64,000 bases of DNA from assembly GCF_000313135.1 (NCBI RefSeq), contig NW_004457654.1, forward strand, positions 1,436,028 through 1,500,027, in the 5' to 3' direction. This document shows, one piece after another, positions 43,641 through 54,199 of the stretch (position 1 is the first letter of the stretch; each line of letters starts with the position of its first letter). The position numbers were made by a program, and so were the translations under genes. Source of the DNA: Acanthamoeba castellanii str. Neff. Its lineage: Eukaryota; Discosea; Longamoebia; Acanthamoebidae. The notes beneath the pieces were generated by a model that saw only the letters and a list, made by a program, of their open reading frames with translations, had not been told where the DNA came from and did not search any database.

Positions 43641-43712
43641 ACCCGATAGCAACAGGCGTTTCATGTTTTGTGACATTGTTGAAGATAGTGACCCAATCCG
43701 TGTGGGGTTACA

Positions 43713-44875
43713 TCAAAGTTGCTGGAGCTGAAAGTAGAGGGGTGCACCGTTGCCGAGATAACAGATAGGCAGGAAGCCGCTCTGCGCCAAGCAGCCCTTT
43801 GTGTCGGGAGCCATGATGAACTTGAGACGACATGTGGCGACCGATCCACTTGTCAGTTTTCGCGTGACCATCCACACGCCCATGCTCGCGTAGGTTACGG
43901 CTTCCGTTGTCCCGAAGGAAATCTCGTACGGCGCCGCGTTGAAACTCGATAGGCCAATCGACGACCCGTCGCTCTGGTCCTCAGGGTAGCCCCGAATGAA
44001 CCACCTGCAGTCGTCCGGGTTGCGATCGCTGTCGATGGCCATGTAGAAAAACTCACCTTGACGGAAGTTTTGCCAGGTGAACTGGACGAAGAAGTAGGAG
44101 GAGTTGAAGGGCGGCACGATCATGTCGCAATTGCTGCCGTACCAGCCTTTGCTGCATTGGCATTGCTGCGTGCCGCCACTTTGCGGGACGCAGGTGCCGT
44201 GGACGCAGTTGTAGGCATTACAAGCCGAAGGAGGCGAACCGGTTCGCACTAAGACGCAGGACACGCACGACACGAGCGCGTTAACGGCCGCACGCACACG
44301 ATCAGCCCGGAGAGGCGGGCCACGTACCAAAGAAGGAGAGACCGCCGGAGCATCCGAAGTTGGTAGAGACTGGCCAGACGCTGCCGGAGTTGATTTGCAT
44401 GTACCAGCTTACGGGCGTACCCAGCGAGACCACGTTGCCTGGGGGGTGGGGGTTGGTGAAAAAAGCAGGAGCAAGACAGGTTATGTGTGAGTAGACGTAC
44501 TGGAGGGGTATTGGGTGGAACACCAGGGGTTGCCGTTGGTAGAGTAGGGCACCACAGACTGGCCGGCCCACTTGACATCAAAACAGCAGCTGGAGACGTC
44601 GCCCCCGAGGCTATAGAAAATAGATTAGTTGGAAAGAAAGGCTCCCAACTGACACCCAAACTGCGGTGGTACCTTATGATGCCTGAGTTGGTGTTATATT
44701 CTTGAATGAAGGTGGCCGACGTGACGGAGTTCCATGTGTAGGGCTGCCAGCCAGGGTAGTTGGAGCCTGTGGGACCCACCGCAAAATAGTTGGCTCCGCT
44801 GAAAGCAAGTGACGCTACTAACAGCCAGCCCACCAAAGACAGCCTTCCCAAGTGATTTAGCTCCTGGCTGGTCAT
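43713..44875 (-). CDS. Secreted protein with an EGF-like domain, four exons
   Basis: Minus-strand exons are 44875-44673, 44610-44501, 44438-44328 and 44248-43713 (introns 62, 62 and 79 nt, GT-AG, all phases consistent), giving 319 residues. The N-terminal hydrophobic stretch LVGWLLVASLAFSGA (after a short polar start) is a signal peptide or anchor. Exons 2 and 3 encode a Cys-containing region (VSSCCFDVKWAGQSVVPYS; SGSVWPVSTNFGCSGG). Exon 4 starts with a complete EGF-like module (ACNAYNCVHGTCVPQ, then CQCSKGWYGSNC: six Cys in EGF spacing) and then a beta-rich region (YFFVQFTWQNFRQGEFFYMA) with further Cys. This looks like a cell-surface or extracellular recognition protein. Ligand and family are unknown. 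No internal stops; CpG content is normal. Confidence 0.85.
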
Positions 44876-45039
44876 TCGATTACTTGAGCCGCTGGACGTC
44901 CAAACTGCAAAGAAAGTTGTGCTTGTCGGGGCGCAAAGGACCTCTTGTTGTTATTTATTAATGCTGCAACGCATGCCATTGGCTCCCAGACTTCAGAATA
45001 GTCCCCAGAATAGTCCTACACGCTGAGAGTGCGGGGACT

Positions 45040-45470
45040 GTAATGTTTCTTAAATAGTTTCCTTGGGTGGCGTTGTTGTTGTTGGCATTGCCGTACAATC
45101 AATCTTTCGCAAGACAAGAAGGCCTGATGTGTTGTAGTGAAGAGGAGGTCGCCCCAATAGTTCTGCACACTCACCATGCCTTGGACGGTCATGGTGGTGG
45201 ATTGCACCCTCTTGAGTCTGGGGTTGTCTATGTGCAGCTTGTTGTCACCTCTGTGCTGGTGTGCCACCACGCCATTGAGGGACCACTCTCATGCCACATC
45301 ATGGACAGCAAGGAGCTGGTAGGGAGATCACACGGCTCTCTCCCTGTGGTAGGAGTTGAGCGCCTTGATTGTGAGCATCACCTTTTGTGGCTCCATGGCA
45401 GCTGGTGCAATGGAGCATTCAAACATGTGGTCCATGTCCATCCTGTAAAAGTAGTTCTCCAGGCCTGAGC
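45040..45470 (-). pseudogene. CpG-poor mobile-element gene scrap
   Basis: Minus strand: LENYFYRMDMDHMFECSIAP, VMLTIKALNSYHRERAV, stop, then NGVVAHQHRGDNKLHIDNPR and VSVQNYWGDLLFTTTHQAFL. The text is protein-like but interrupted, and ends at the CpG-rich border near 45.04 kb. I could not assign it to a family. Confidence 0.3.
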
Positions 45471-45735
45471 TTCTTTAGGAAGGACCTGGTTGATGATCAT
45501 GGGGTTGTGTTCCCTGCCTGTGAATGGTTGAAGCACCCTTGGGATGTTGATGAAATACTACTACAAAGAGCTCATCTCCATGTGTGACTTGGGAGGGAGA
45601 GCTAGGCTGCCTGGCACTGCCCAAGCAAGTCTGGGAGGCACTGAGCTGTTGCTGAACCTCTTCATTGCTGGCGTGATGCTCTTGATGCCATGAGAGATTG
45701 TGTTGGAACTGTCACCCAATGTCATTTCCATATCC

Positions 45736-45775
45736 AACACTGTGTCCAGAAAAAGGTGCCAGTGGCACCTTTTGT
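45736..45775 (+). repeat. Left terminal inverted repeat
   Basis: Starts AACACTGTGTCCAGAAAAAG; its inner part also forms a small hairpin (AAGGTGCC-AGT-GGCACCTT). Confidence 0.7.
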
Positions 45776-46209
45776 TAAGTAAAATCTGTACAAGTGATAT
45801 ATGTGTATGTGCAGCGAAAGCAGTACTTTTGTGAACATGGTGTGTGAGTGGTTTTGGCAAAATATGTACAGAGAGTGGCAAAACAGGGAAAAATGGTGTA
45901 GGTCATGGTAAAAGCAGATGGGGCCAATGACAAATTTCAAGGCATAAGTGTAAAAAAGGGCTAATGTATTTTGTTGAAATGAGGAACAGAACAGAGTGGA
46001 GGGAAACATTAGCCAATGGACTTCTGCACTTTCTGTGGACTGGAAGAGGAGGAGGAGCTGGTCTTGGGTGTGAGAGGGGCAAGGGCAGGATGTGAAGTTA
46101 GGCCTTGTAGGAAGGAAGTGATGGCTGTGAGATCTGACTCCTCCAGGAATTTAGAGTGGAAGGGGAGGAGCCAGTTGGCGAGAGAGGAGATGTTGCCCTC
46201 TGCTATGGG

Positions 46210-49200
46210 GGTAGAGGAGAGGCAGACAAAGCTGGAGTAAAGGGCAGCACAGAAGGAGAGGTAGTAGGTGGGATTTGCCTCATAGAGAATGTGGTAGGGA
46301 GTGGTGGGTGATGTGATGGGTGGGGAGAAGGATTGGGAAGCTCTAACCTCTGGATGAGGAAGCTGTAGAGGCTGATGTGAAGTGGGGTGTGGTCTGATGA
46401 TTGAGCAGTGAGGAAAGCAGGAGCAGAGTGGACAACCTCATGTGTTGGGTGTGGGATGGGGATGTGGTGCAGATAGCAGAAGGGTTTGGGGATGGTGTCA
46501 CTGGCCAGAGGATGCCAGATGGTGGACATGTTAACCCTCTTGTGGCTGAAGATGAGAACATTGAAGCCACTGATGAGAGGTTTGGAGGCAGGCATGGAGC
46601 TGGAGTAAGTTGGGGAGCTGTTGTAGAAGTGGAGTAGGCAGAAGACCTGGAGGGTGGAGTGTGACTTGAGTGAGGTGATGGCATTGGTGATGTTGGAGGG
46701 AGATGAGGAGATGTAGAATCTGATGCCATAAGACTTTGATAGGTGAGTTGCTGTGTCCTTGATGTTGAGAGGAATGTCTGTGCTGTGGATGGTAAAGTTG
46801 TGCATGTAGATTGACACCTGTGGAAGAAAAAAACCAGTGGACATCAGGAAATAAGTGAAATTAGAAAAACTGATATGCATCAGGGAAAAGAGTTGACAAA
46901 TAAAAACCTGATGCGCATCAGGAAAAGTGTCAACAAATAAAAAAACTGATGCGCATCAGGAAAACAAGGCAGGCTGATAAATGCACTGGCCATTCATGGA
47001 ATTGTGTTGGTTGGGCAAGAAGCTTGGTGAGTGGCTCAGTGAATTGGGGGAGATACTTTTTCTGGAGAGCAAGCTCTGCTTTGTGCTTGATGGTAGATGG
47101 CGACTTTTCCTCTTCAGCCTTACCCTTGCCACGTTTCTTGGTAGCTGTAAAGAACAAGCATGTGGTGAGCTTGGAACTTTACCAGCAAAATGAAAACATA
47201 CTGGTTGGGGTGGTCAGAGTGGTGCCAGAAGCTTCAGTGGCAGTGGGTACCACAGGCTGAAGTCAGATAATAGTGGTGTAAGTGAAAGTAATGGGGTGTG
47301 AATTGGAACAGGAAGGAGTTGATTTGTACCATTTTCCCCTTGGCCAACACAGAAAGACGCTGGTGCTGTTTGCTTGTGGACGTTGAGGCAAGGGAGGCCT
47401 CCTCTGCTCAAGAAGCTGCAGTGGCACATGCAATCTCCCCTCATAACTGGCAAGGTGTGGTCTCCTCTGCCTCATCACTGAGAAGTTTCAACTGGAACAG
47501 GTGCTTGTGGAACATGTTGACAACTTTGGAGGTGATGCTGTGGGGCTGCTTGATCTTGATGTTTTTACCGCACAGCATGATGTATTCCACAACACAGATC
47601 CAGTCCCAGATGTGGTGAAGCTCCTCAGGATCTTTGCAGAAGCAGTCAGCCTCCATGGCTGCATGAATGGCCTGATGAAAGGCCTCCATCTGCCTTTTGA
47701 TCATGCTCCAGTGGTTGGTGATTAGTGACCAGAAGTTCTCTGGCAAGAGGGAAGTAGTTAGACTTGTGGGGAGAAGAACAAAAGAACTAAAAAGAAAGGA
47801 CATACTCTTGGAAGGGGCTTGGTGTTGATAGTGCTTATAATGACAAAGCACAGTGATCATGTCATTGGCACTCAATTCCCTGAAGGCACCAGAGTTGAGG
47901 TTGTCAAGGGAGATGAACACCTGACCCTCTGGAATGAGGTGATTGAGTTCCTTGATAAGACTGGAAAAGGGGAGCGAGGACTCAAAACAAAGGTGAAGAG
48001 TTAGAGTAGAAATAACATACTCCACCACTCCTGGAGCATGGAACAGGGCCCTTAAGGTAGTCAAGTACTTCTGCAGAGTGGTGGGCTTTGGTGCAGCATG
48101 ACCCTTGAGTGTTTTCTGTGAGGTGTGGGGTGATGAGTAATGGTTTGAAATATGAAGGTGGTGGACATACCAGGTGCTCAGTGAGAGCATTGTAGTTGGT
48201 AACAGTTTTTTTGCCATGTGTGATCTGGAAGAGTGGGTTTTGGCCAAGGGTGTAGTAGTTCAGGGCCTTCTCAAAAGCATTCAGGATGACTGAGCCTGCT
48301 GAGTTGATGTAGTTCTCAAAGCCGGAGATGTGGTTGAGGATGATCCAGCTGAGTTCCATCCCTGCAGCTGCTGGCACAACTTTGTAGACATTCTCCCACT
48401 GCCAGTGCTCAATGAGGTTCCACACCACAACTCTGTGGTTACAATTGATGGCCTCTGGAAGGTTAAAAGTTAGTACCCAAAAAAACCAATGTGCATTGGG
48501 AATTGCAAATAGCCTACAAACTGAATGGCCATGAGTGCAGCTAAAATGAACTGGTGTGGGAAGTAATACCAAACTCATCAATGTTGTTTTGGTCAAGGCG
48601 CTCATCTTCATTGAGAAATCTAACAATGAAGGGCTTGGTTGTGAGACACCCTCCATCCACAACAGACAGCAGCAAGTGACAAATTCCTGGAACTGTCACT
48701 GGGTGATGCTGTTCTGATGGCAGTGCAGGCAGTTAGCAAGTGAAAGCATCTACACATTGCCAGAATGAAAAGAGGAGTTGTACCAAAGATGGTGCAGTTC
48801 CAAATGTCAAGGTGGCATGATGTGGGTTTAACCCAGGTACAGTGCAAAGTTGAAGGGTTGATGCAATCAAGCTGCTCCTTCTGCTGGCGAATTGCTTGGT
48901 CATTGTGGGTCACCCAAAGGCTGGCGCTGATGATGTTGGGGTTGGACTGAAGTGATTGGAAATTTGGGAGTGTATGAATTTTAGTTTCTGAATAGTAAGG
49001 TTGAGGTCAGCAACACAAACTGTTAGAGAACGTGGTTCTCACAAGGTTGAATAAAAAACTGATGTGCATTGGGAAAAGAGTTGACAAATAAAAACCTGAT
49101 GCGCATTGGGAAAAGAGTTGACAAATAAAAACCCAATGCACATTGGGAAAAGAGTCAACAAATAAAAAAACCCAATGTGCATTGGTTTGGAACATGTCAG

Positions 49201-49933
49201 TGTGGTGAACAGTAAAAACACACAAAGTGTACATACCTAGCTCCAGGTCAGGCAGGGCAAGTAGTCTGGTGGCCTCCTTGTGTTGCTCTTTGGTGTTGCC
49301 TGTGGAGTACTGACGCACCACTGGCTGCTTGTGAGGCTTGGTCTTGATCTCCTCCGCCTCCATCTCCTTGTCCACATCAATCACCTCTGGGTGTGCACAT
49401 TTCCTCTCCTTGTGCTCTTCCTCTACCAGCTTGCACTTCCTTGGCAGCACTTGGTGCTCCTCCTCCTCCAGCTCCTCCTCCTGCTCCTCCTCCAGCACTT
49501 CCTCTCCCTTCTCCTCCTCTTTCTCCTCCTCCACTATGTCCTCCTCCAGCTCCACCCCCTTCTCCTCCTCCTTCTGCTCCTCCCCCTGCTTCTCCTCCTC
49601 CTCCTCCTCCAGCTCCTTCTCCTGCTCTTCCTCCTCCTCTGTCTCCTTTTCCTTCCTCTCCTCCTCCTCCTCTTCCATGTCCATCAGCTCTTTTGCTCCC
49701 TCCTCTGCTATCATTGGAATACACTGTGTTAGCAGTTTGAGCAACTGCTGCTTTGTGGAGCCAGTGTCTTGGCCCCACACCTGCAGCAACCCATCAATGT
49801 ACACCTTGGTGATAACCTTGGTGTTGGGTTGCTGGTGCACCTTTGCTAGGGCATTATGGGAGCTTGCTAGAAGCTCAGTGGCCAACATGGCTGAGAAGTT
49901 GGGAAGGCCAGAGGCAGCTTGGTGAGAAGACAT
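46210..49933 (-). CDS. Long multi-exon gene of the DUF7869-like transposon, unknown function
   Basis: The first exon (49933-49237) starts MSSHQAASGLPNFSAMLATE, has a helical region (TKVYIDGLLQVWGQDTGSTK) and a very acidic stretch of mostly Glu (about 49690-49440), and ends QHKEATRLLALPDLELG before a GTATGT donor. Further exons follow with plausible GT-AG borders: SASLWVTHNDQAIRQQKEQL (about 48.99-48.77 kb); KPFIVRFLNEDERLDQNNID; EAINCNHRVVVWNLIEHWQW (about 48.46-48.17 kb); VFISLDNLNSGAFRELSAND; NFWSLITNHWSMIKRQMEAF (about 47.74-47.45 kb); SPSTIKHKAELALQKKYLPQ; and MHNFTIHSTDIPLNIKDTAT (46.82-46.2 kb). I do not recognise the family. It could be the element's DNA-binding or accessory protein. 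Exons are largely stop-free despite CpG loss. Confidence 0.4.
46833..46963 (-). repeat. Palindromic intron repeat array 1
   Basis: Palindromes CTGATATGCATCAG (46870), CTGATGCGCATCAG (46908) and CTGATGCGCATCAG (46946) are spaced 38 bp, separated by GGAAAAGAGTTGACAAATAA-like linkers. A degenerate copy precedes them. The array lies between the last two exons of the long gene. Confidence 0.75.
48478..48502 (-). repeat. Palindromic intron repeat, single copy
   Basis: AAAAAAACCAATGTGCATTGGG lies in another intron of the long gene; the core CCAATGTGCATTGG is palindromic except at the central two bases. Confidence 0.6.
49050..49190 (-). repeat. Palindromic intron repeat array 2
   Basis: Four units (cores at about 49059, 49096, 49133 and 49172; period 37-39 bp) alternate CTGATG..CATTGG and CCAATG..CATTGG cores with AAAAGAGTTGACAAATAAAA linkers. 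They lie in the first intron of the long gene. Confidence 0.75.
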
Positions 49934-50189
49934 TGAAAGGAAGTGTGTGTTGAACGTGGGTGGTACAACAAAATGATCAAAACAGGTTGTTCAACGTTTT
50001 ATAGGTAATGTAGGTCTACAAAAAAAGCTGTCCACATTAAATTCTAATTGGAGGGACAGGAAACAGGGGGCGAAATTTCATTAACCCTCAGAGTAGGCTC
50101 CTTGGGTGTGGTAGGCTTTGTCCCAGATCACTGGTAGAACGCCTCAGTTACAAGGACCAATGCCACCAAGCAACAAGTCAACCAAGTCT

Positions 50190-51663
50190 TTACATGAGCC
50201 TGATCATTGACTACTCCAACCCACTCCCTCTCCCCACCCACACTCCTGTGCCAAAGGCCTGGATGCACTTTGGCAACCAGTTCACCATGGTTCTTGGTGG
50301 TCTCATTGACCACAGCCATGGCAAACACCTCTTTCTACACCCTCAGCCCTTTTGGCCAAAAGATGCTAACCTTGTCATCTCCACACTCTTTCACCACATC
50401 TGAACTCGCCTTTTGACTAACACTGCCTCCAACACTCGCCCTTCTATCCTCTACCTGCAGGCTGACAATTGTGCTGCTGAGAACAAGAATGTCTTCATGC
50501 TTGCCTTCCTCAGTCTCCTGGTCAGCCTGGATATGTTCCAAGAGGTCTACCTGAGCTTTCTGTTGGTTGGGCATACACATGAAGACATCAACCAGCTCTT
50601 CTCCACTGCTCAGACAAAGTTCCATACCTCTTCCATTCACACCCCAAGGTAATGGTCATCACTCTTTTTTTGTGTTGATTGTTTTCCTGATGTGCATTGG
50701 GTTTTTTATTTGTCAACTCATTACCCCAATGCGCATCAGTTTTTTCTGTCAGCATTAATGATTGCCCCTTTTTGTTCACCTTCCTAACTTCATCTTCAAA
50801 TTTCAGTCAACTTTCTGGTTTTCTTGAGCAGGCTTACCAATCCACTGGCCCAGCTCCTTCCCTGCACACCCTTGAAACTGTTTGGGACTGGAAGAGCTTG
50901 GAAATCACATGCATGGCCTGACTGGTCACTCCACCCCCCATGTTTTCCATTTTTTCTGTGATGCTTCAGGCAAACCAGTGATCTGGGACAAAGCATACCA
51001 CACCCAAGGAGCCTACTCTGAGCCATACCAGCTTCTCACATCCATTCTGACTGGTTTACTCCCCTTCCTCCTCACTATGTTGCACACACCCTACCAAAAG
51101 ATATCACAACTTACACAAACCACATCAGGAGCACCTTTCACTATCCTGCCTCAGCAATTTCCGCCTGAAGTGCTTACTGAGTTGGCTGACAACTGCCATG
51201 CTCCACTGTTCCTTGAGTCTGAGCTTAGTGAGTGGGCTGTTATCTTTGAAGCTCATGAGGCTCCCAACCCACCTGTGCTAACTTGATTTTTGATGGACTC
51301 ACAGCTCACCCCATCACTAATCCTCTCCTTGATGGTCCATTGTTCCATCTCCAAACCAGGGTCAAGGTTGTCCACACACAGACTACACCCCAAGTCCAAC
51401 GTTTCAACTTTGCTCCTGGTCAGTGGGTTGCTGTCTGGGCTGATGCTGATGAAGACACTCAGGACTTTTGGATATGCAAGATCATCAGCGTTCTCCATAA
51501 GAGGCTCCATGTCCACTGGTGGAACTTTGCTAATGGACGCTGGACTGACCATGGCTCAGAAAGCACTGTTCCAATGGGGTCTGTTTTAGCTTGTGGCTTT
51601 GACTTTAATGCCAACACTGGAGTTCCCCCACCCACCCTTCAAGAAATATTTAGACACCTGTAA
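50190..51663 (+). pseudogene. DUF7869-like gene, probable transposase candidate, degenerate
   Basis: The frame from about 50194 reads SLIIDYSNPLPLPTHTP, HFGNQFTMVLGGLIDHSHGK, a TGA at 50401, then ILYLQADNCAAENKNVFML and VYLSFLLVGHTHEDINQLF (to about 50650). The order 'I-x-D-Y', 'L-Q-A-D-N-C-x-x-x-N-K-N' and 'L-x-V-G-H-T-x-E-D-h-x' is that of DUF7869 as I know it, with Asp residues spaced as in an RNase-H-type fold. After an intron come VFHFFCDASGKPVIWDKAY (about 50942-51000) and FNFAPGQWVAVWADADEDTQ with FWICKIISVLHKRLHVHWWN (about 51405-51525), resembling a small chromatin-reader-like barrel, to TAA 51661-51663. Phase changes between blocks are part introns and part decay. The TGA is again where CGA is expected. 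Catalysis is inferred, not known. Confidence 0.55.
50683..50745 (+). repeat. Palindromic intron repeat in the opposite-strand gene
   Basis: CCTGATGTGCATTGGG and CCCAATGCGCATCAG, separated by a TTTTTTATTTGTCAACTCAT-type linker (the reverse complement of the linker in the other arrays), lie in the intron of the DUF7869-like gene. Confidence 0.7.
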
Positions 51664-51737
51664 ATAAAACTTCTCTTCTCTGTGTACATTCAAATTCCAC
51701 AGTGTTTTTATCTCCTGTACACCTGTTTTTAGTTTCA

Positions 51738-51777
51738 TTAAAAAGTACCACTATCACCTTTTTCTGGACACAGTGTT
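51738..51777 (-). repeat. Right terminal inverted repeat
   Basis: Reading inward on the minus strand from 51777 it matches the left end for the first 23 bp without mismatch and then with about four mismatches over the next 16. Confidence 0.7.
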
Positions 51778-51781
51778 ATCC

Positions 51782-52435
51782 AGTGCAGAGCTTGCTTGCC
51801 AAACTGAATTTCACTTCCTCCTTTAATCCATCTTGAATGGGATTGTATTGACTGATATGAAGTGGGAACTGTTGGCCAGTTGTATCTGGTGGTTGGTGTT
51901 GTATATGTACATCTTTGTCCTGTCCTCAGCTTAATACACTTGATTTTGAAATGGTTAGGGATGTAACAATTCATATTTTGGTCCACCCTCACAAAGCACA
52001 AATCAAGGATTGCCCTCTGCATTGCTGAGAATACTTTGATTGATTCTCCTATAACTTGCGCTCATTTGAAATGAGAGGTCACAAATGACCATGGAAATTA
52101 TGTTGTGCTAAAATTGTGTGAGATTTGACATTCTTGCTTTATAGGGCAGTTTTGAAGATTTGGAACTGAATCTGTGATATTGATATGCTAGACTGCTGCT
52201 GATAAGTGATATTGAGGGACTGGAGATAAAAAAGATTTCATAAAAACTTGAAATGTGTGGAGTTGAAAGTGATTGTTATCAGTGAGCGTGAGAGAGCTTT
52301 GTTATGGTGGAATTTTATCTTCAGGAATAGTGCTCCAATTCAGCAGCACAAATAACTTGTGGTCATTTGAAATGAGAGGTCCAGTCATTTTGAAAAGTGA
52401 TTTTGTTTGTGAGTTTAAGCCTCTATAAATGGTTT
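51782..52435. other. A/T-rich stretch without gene
   Basis: The lowest-GC part of the window, with many stop codons. Apart from the two TCATTTGAAATGAGAGG copies nothing was recognised. Confidence 0.4.
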
Positions 52436-53060
52436 TGACAACACAAAAATGATTTTAATTTAAACATAGCAAGACAAAATTGGGAGCATCTTGAGAAATG
52501 GCAGATTCAAATACCATCATCATGAGAGACATGACACTGTAACTGGGCCATCAGATTTTCCAAATCATGTACATGTACACAATAAACTTAGTATCAGTAG
52601 GTCAAACATGTAGTCATTGCATATGGTGTACATGATAAAGTAAATGTCCTGTTTTACAGCATAATATTGCTCAGCTGGAGTACTTGCAAAAAAAGAAAAA
52701 GTTGCCACATCACACAGTTCAGAAGAACCATAAAAGCTGACATGCCTCTTTCTTTTTTGCCACCAACAAGTTCTTGGGTGGATTTTGCACCAGCCAAGCA
52801 ATACTCCATACTTGGTGTTTTCAAGTGTGCTCAATGGTACATCACCACCATGTGAAGAAAATAAAGAACAACTGGCTAACCCAGTGACATTACGCCAATC
52901 TTTTCCCATTGCACCACACCAAACTAATGTGACCTTGACTGATGGCCCAGTTACAGCATCATAATATCTCTCATTATGGTGATATTTTAATCTGCCATTT
53001 CTCAAGATGCTCCCAATTTTGTCTGGTTATTTTTAAATTAAAACCATTTTTGTGTTGTCA
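52436..53060. mobile_element. Foldback element with arms of about 120 bp
   Basis: The left arm 52436-52554 (TGACAACACAAAAATG ... CTGTAACTGGGCCATCAG) is repeated in inverse orientation at 52939-53060. Similarity is high, including AAATTGGGAGCATCTTGAGA. The core encodes on the minus strand a CpG-poor open frame (HGGDVPLSTLENTKYGVLLG, CKIHPRTCWWQKRKRHVSFY) of unknown family, perhaps part of a former transposase. Just left of it the motif TCATTTGAAATGAGAGGTC occurs twice (about 52071 and 52366), also palindromic (TCATTTGAAATGA). Confidence 0.6.
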
Positions 53061-53308
53061 GTGACTTAAGAACAAGTCAAGAGTTGAGGAGTTTAGAATG
53101 GGAGCCATTGAGGTTCATCCCTGTTATAAGTGTGGGTGAAACCATAACCTGTTGTGGTTTCATGCAGTTGATGGGAGAAAGAGACACAACTGCTTTGTAT
53201 AGGTTTATTTCTTCCTAAAACAACAAGAAAAGGTGAAGTAATGGCAAAGAAAGGAAAGAAGGAGAAGTGTTAGGGGGAGTTGTTGGTTTGTGTTTCATCA
53301 TGAGCTCA

Positions 53309-54042
53309 TCAGCCCTTGCGGCCGAAGAAGGACGAGACGCCCTTCTTGGCAGCCGCGCCGGCACCGCCCGCACCAGCGCCGCCCTGCTGGACCTTCTTGA
53401 GCTCGGTGTTGAGGTTGTTGTTGGCAGCCTGGGCCTTGGCCAGTGCGATCTTGGTGGCCACGAGCTGCTGCTCGAGGGGCTTCATCTCGGCCTGCATCTT
53501 GGCCAGGCGGTCGTCGGCCACGCTCGTGTTGGACTGGATGTCGAACTTCTCGGCCTGCATCTGCGCCAGGGCCAGCTTGCTGTTGATCAGCTGGTCCTCC
53601 ACGTCCTTGAGCTGCTTGCTCAGCACCTCCCTCCGGAGCGGAAGCACTTGCGGACCGGGTCCGCATCGGTGGTGGCGGTGCCGATGGCCTGGAAGAGTGT
53701 GCTCAGCACTTGCTCAATCCTTGCACAAGACAAGGCTGGGAAAGCGAGATCTCTGACCTTTGGTGCGCGCACAGGGGATGGAGTTGGGGCTTGGTCGTGT
53801 TGCCTTTGCCGCGGCCTCCCACCATTGTTGGGTGGCTCTCCCACGCAACCTCTCGCTTGGTAGAAGCCAGCCAGCACATTGCTGAGCGCGGCCCCCGCGC
53901 TCCGAATAATAGGGTCAGTCACCCTCGCTGGCCTGACAGCCTGCTCTGCTGTGAGGCGGGGCTCCTGTCTGATTGGCCGCAGCTTGGTGGCGACCGCTCC
54001 GCTGGCCGTGGGGGTCGCGCGCGGCTGTGGGCGGTCCCACAA
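53309..54042 (-). CDS. Coiled-coil protein, at least two exons, possible frameshift
   Basis: Minus strand: NVLAGFYQARGCVGEPPNNG with a GTCAGA donor (about 53880-53760), then AIGTATTDADPVRKCFRS (about 53690-53640), then in the next phase EVLSKQLKDVEDQLINSKLA, LAQMQAEKFDIQSNTSVADD and MKPLEQQLVATKIALAKAQA, ending GGAGAGGAGAAAKKGVSSFF and GRKG at stop 53309-53311. The last 100 residues are a strong coiled coil with a Gly/Ala linker and basic tail, typical of a cytoskeletal or scaffold partner, though no family is recognised. The step between KCFRS and EVLSK (near 53640) needs a one-base shift or a missed junction. CpG is abundant, so it looks like a host gene or a recently lost one. Confidence 0.5.
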
Positions 54043-54126
54043 GGCTCGCTAGGCCTTTGAGGAAGCGAGGTGGCCGCTCTTGATCATTGAGGACTGACTG
54101 GCCGACTGGCCCCTGCTCGGCAAAGC

Positions 54127-54152
54127 CGTGTGTGTGTGTGTGTGTGTGTGAG
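54127..54152 (+). repeat. TG microsatellite
   Basis: About eleven TG dinucleotides at the border from coding to repeat sequence. Confidence 0.85.
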
Positions 54153-54199
54153 TCGCCTGTCCAACTCGGCCCACCGACATGACCTCGCAAGCTCATTGC

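Larger units (their letters stand above)
45736..51777. mobile_element. Terminal-inverted-repeat transposon carrying a DUF7869-like gene and a second long gene
   Basis: Left end (45736 inward) and right end (51777 inward, minus strand) share AACACTGTGTCCAGAAAAAG followed by GTG. The similarity continues with few mismatches for about 39 bp (AGTGG-AC-TTTT). The bases just outside are ATCC on both sides (45732-45735; 51778-51781), a candidate 4-bp target duplication. Inside are two divergent genes whose 5' ends face each other at about 49.93 and 50.19 kb. The whole unit is CpG-poor. The terminal CACTGTG resembles termini of several cut-and-paste groups, but no known transposase was recognised, so the superfamily is left open. 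Confidence 0.7.

Noticed and set aside
46833..49190. Regularly spaced palindromes resembling a CRISPR array
   Set aside because: Units are contiguous repeats with conserved linkers, not unique spacers. They sit in introns of a eukaryotic transposon and there are no cas genes.
49280..49925. Leu-rich and Ser-rich plus-strand frames
   Set aside because: Shadows of the Glu-rich exon of the minus-strand gene.
45738..51775. Terminal CACTGTG as evidence for a Transib/RAG-type or CACTA-type element
   Set aside because: The heptamer is similar, but the ends appear to start two bases earlier (AA), the candidate duplication is 4 bp, and no matching transposase was recognised.
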